A DNA stretch of 6,788 nucleotides, taken from Colimorpha sp002372855. Lineage in GTDB: Bacteria; Bacteroidota; Bacteroidia; Bacteroidales; P3. The notes under the pieces were generated by a model. The model was not told the origin of the DNA, did no database searches, and saw only the letters and a list, made by a program, of their open reading frames with translations. Position numbers and translations under genes: made by a program. Shown here in pieces: positions 6,788-6,788 of this stretch. Numbering within the stretch: position 1 is the first letter of the stretch; each line of letters opens with the position of its first letter. The DNA lies in the NCBI GenBank assembly GCA_946621635.1, contig CAMOOR010000080.1:1-6788 (forward strand). Reading direction: 5' to 3'.

Positions 6788-6788
6788 T

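Overview
The window looks like a chromosomal segment of an uncultured, fairly GC-rich member of the Bacteroidota, most likely order Bacteroidales. Four observations support this. Two promoter-like elements match the Bacteroidota -7 consensus TAnnTTTG. No start codon has an obvious Shine-Dalgarno sequence. Two proteins carry the C-terminal sorting domains of the type IX secretion system (T9SS), which is confined to this phylum. The release factor looks like the Bacteroidota form of RF1. Genes are strongly biased to C- and G-ending codons, while the short intergenic gaps are A/T-rich. Genus cannot be set from this sequence.

Layout, all four genes on the + strand: a promoter at the left edge (13-20) and an untranslated leader; a multi-spanning polysaccharide/lipid-linked oligosaccharide flippase (115-1614); 39 bases later a large secreted Ig/PKD-like protein with a type B T9SS sorting domain (1654-4218); a 97-base gap with a degenerate heptanucleotide tandem repeat (4226-4288) and a second -7 element (4300-4307); prfA, peptide chain release factor 1 (4316-5386); an 89-base gap without a clear signal; a secreted protein with an Fn3-like domain and a type A T9SS tail (5476-6732); and an 11-base tandem duplication running to the right edge (6766-6787).

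The flippase and the type B protein are probably one transcription unit: an envelope glycan exporter followed by a surface protein. prfA is a housekeeping gene with its own promoter. The last gene is a second T9SS cargo of the other sorting class.

I see no mobile element, CRISPR array, RNA gene or recognisable defence system. The points most worth a second look are: (i) the prfA start, where the -7 element predicts an almost leaderless mRNA and a three-codon reading frame ending in UAG, a codon read by RF1, overlaps the prfA start; (ii) the heptamer array directly upstream of that promoter; and (iii) an abrupt change of base composition inside the last gene at a domain boundary.
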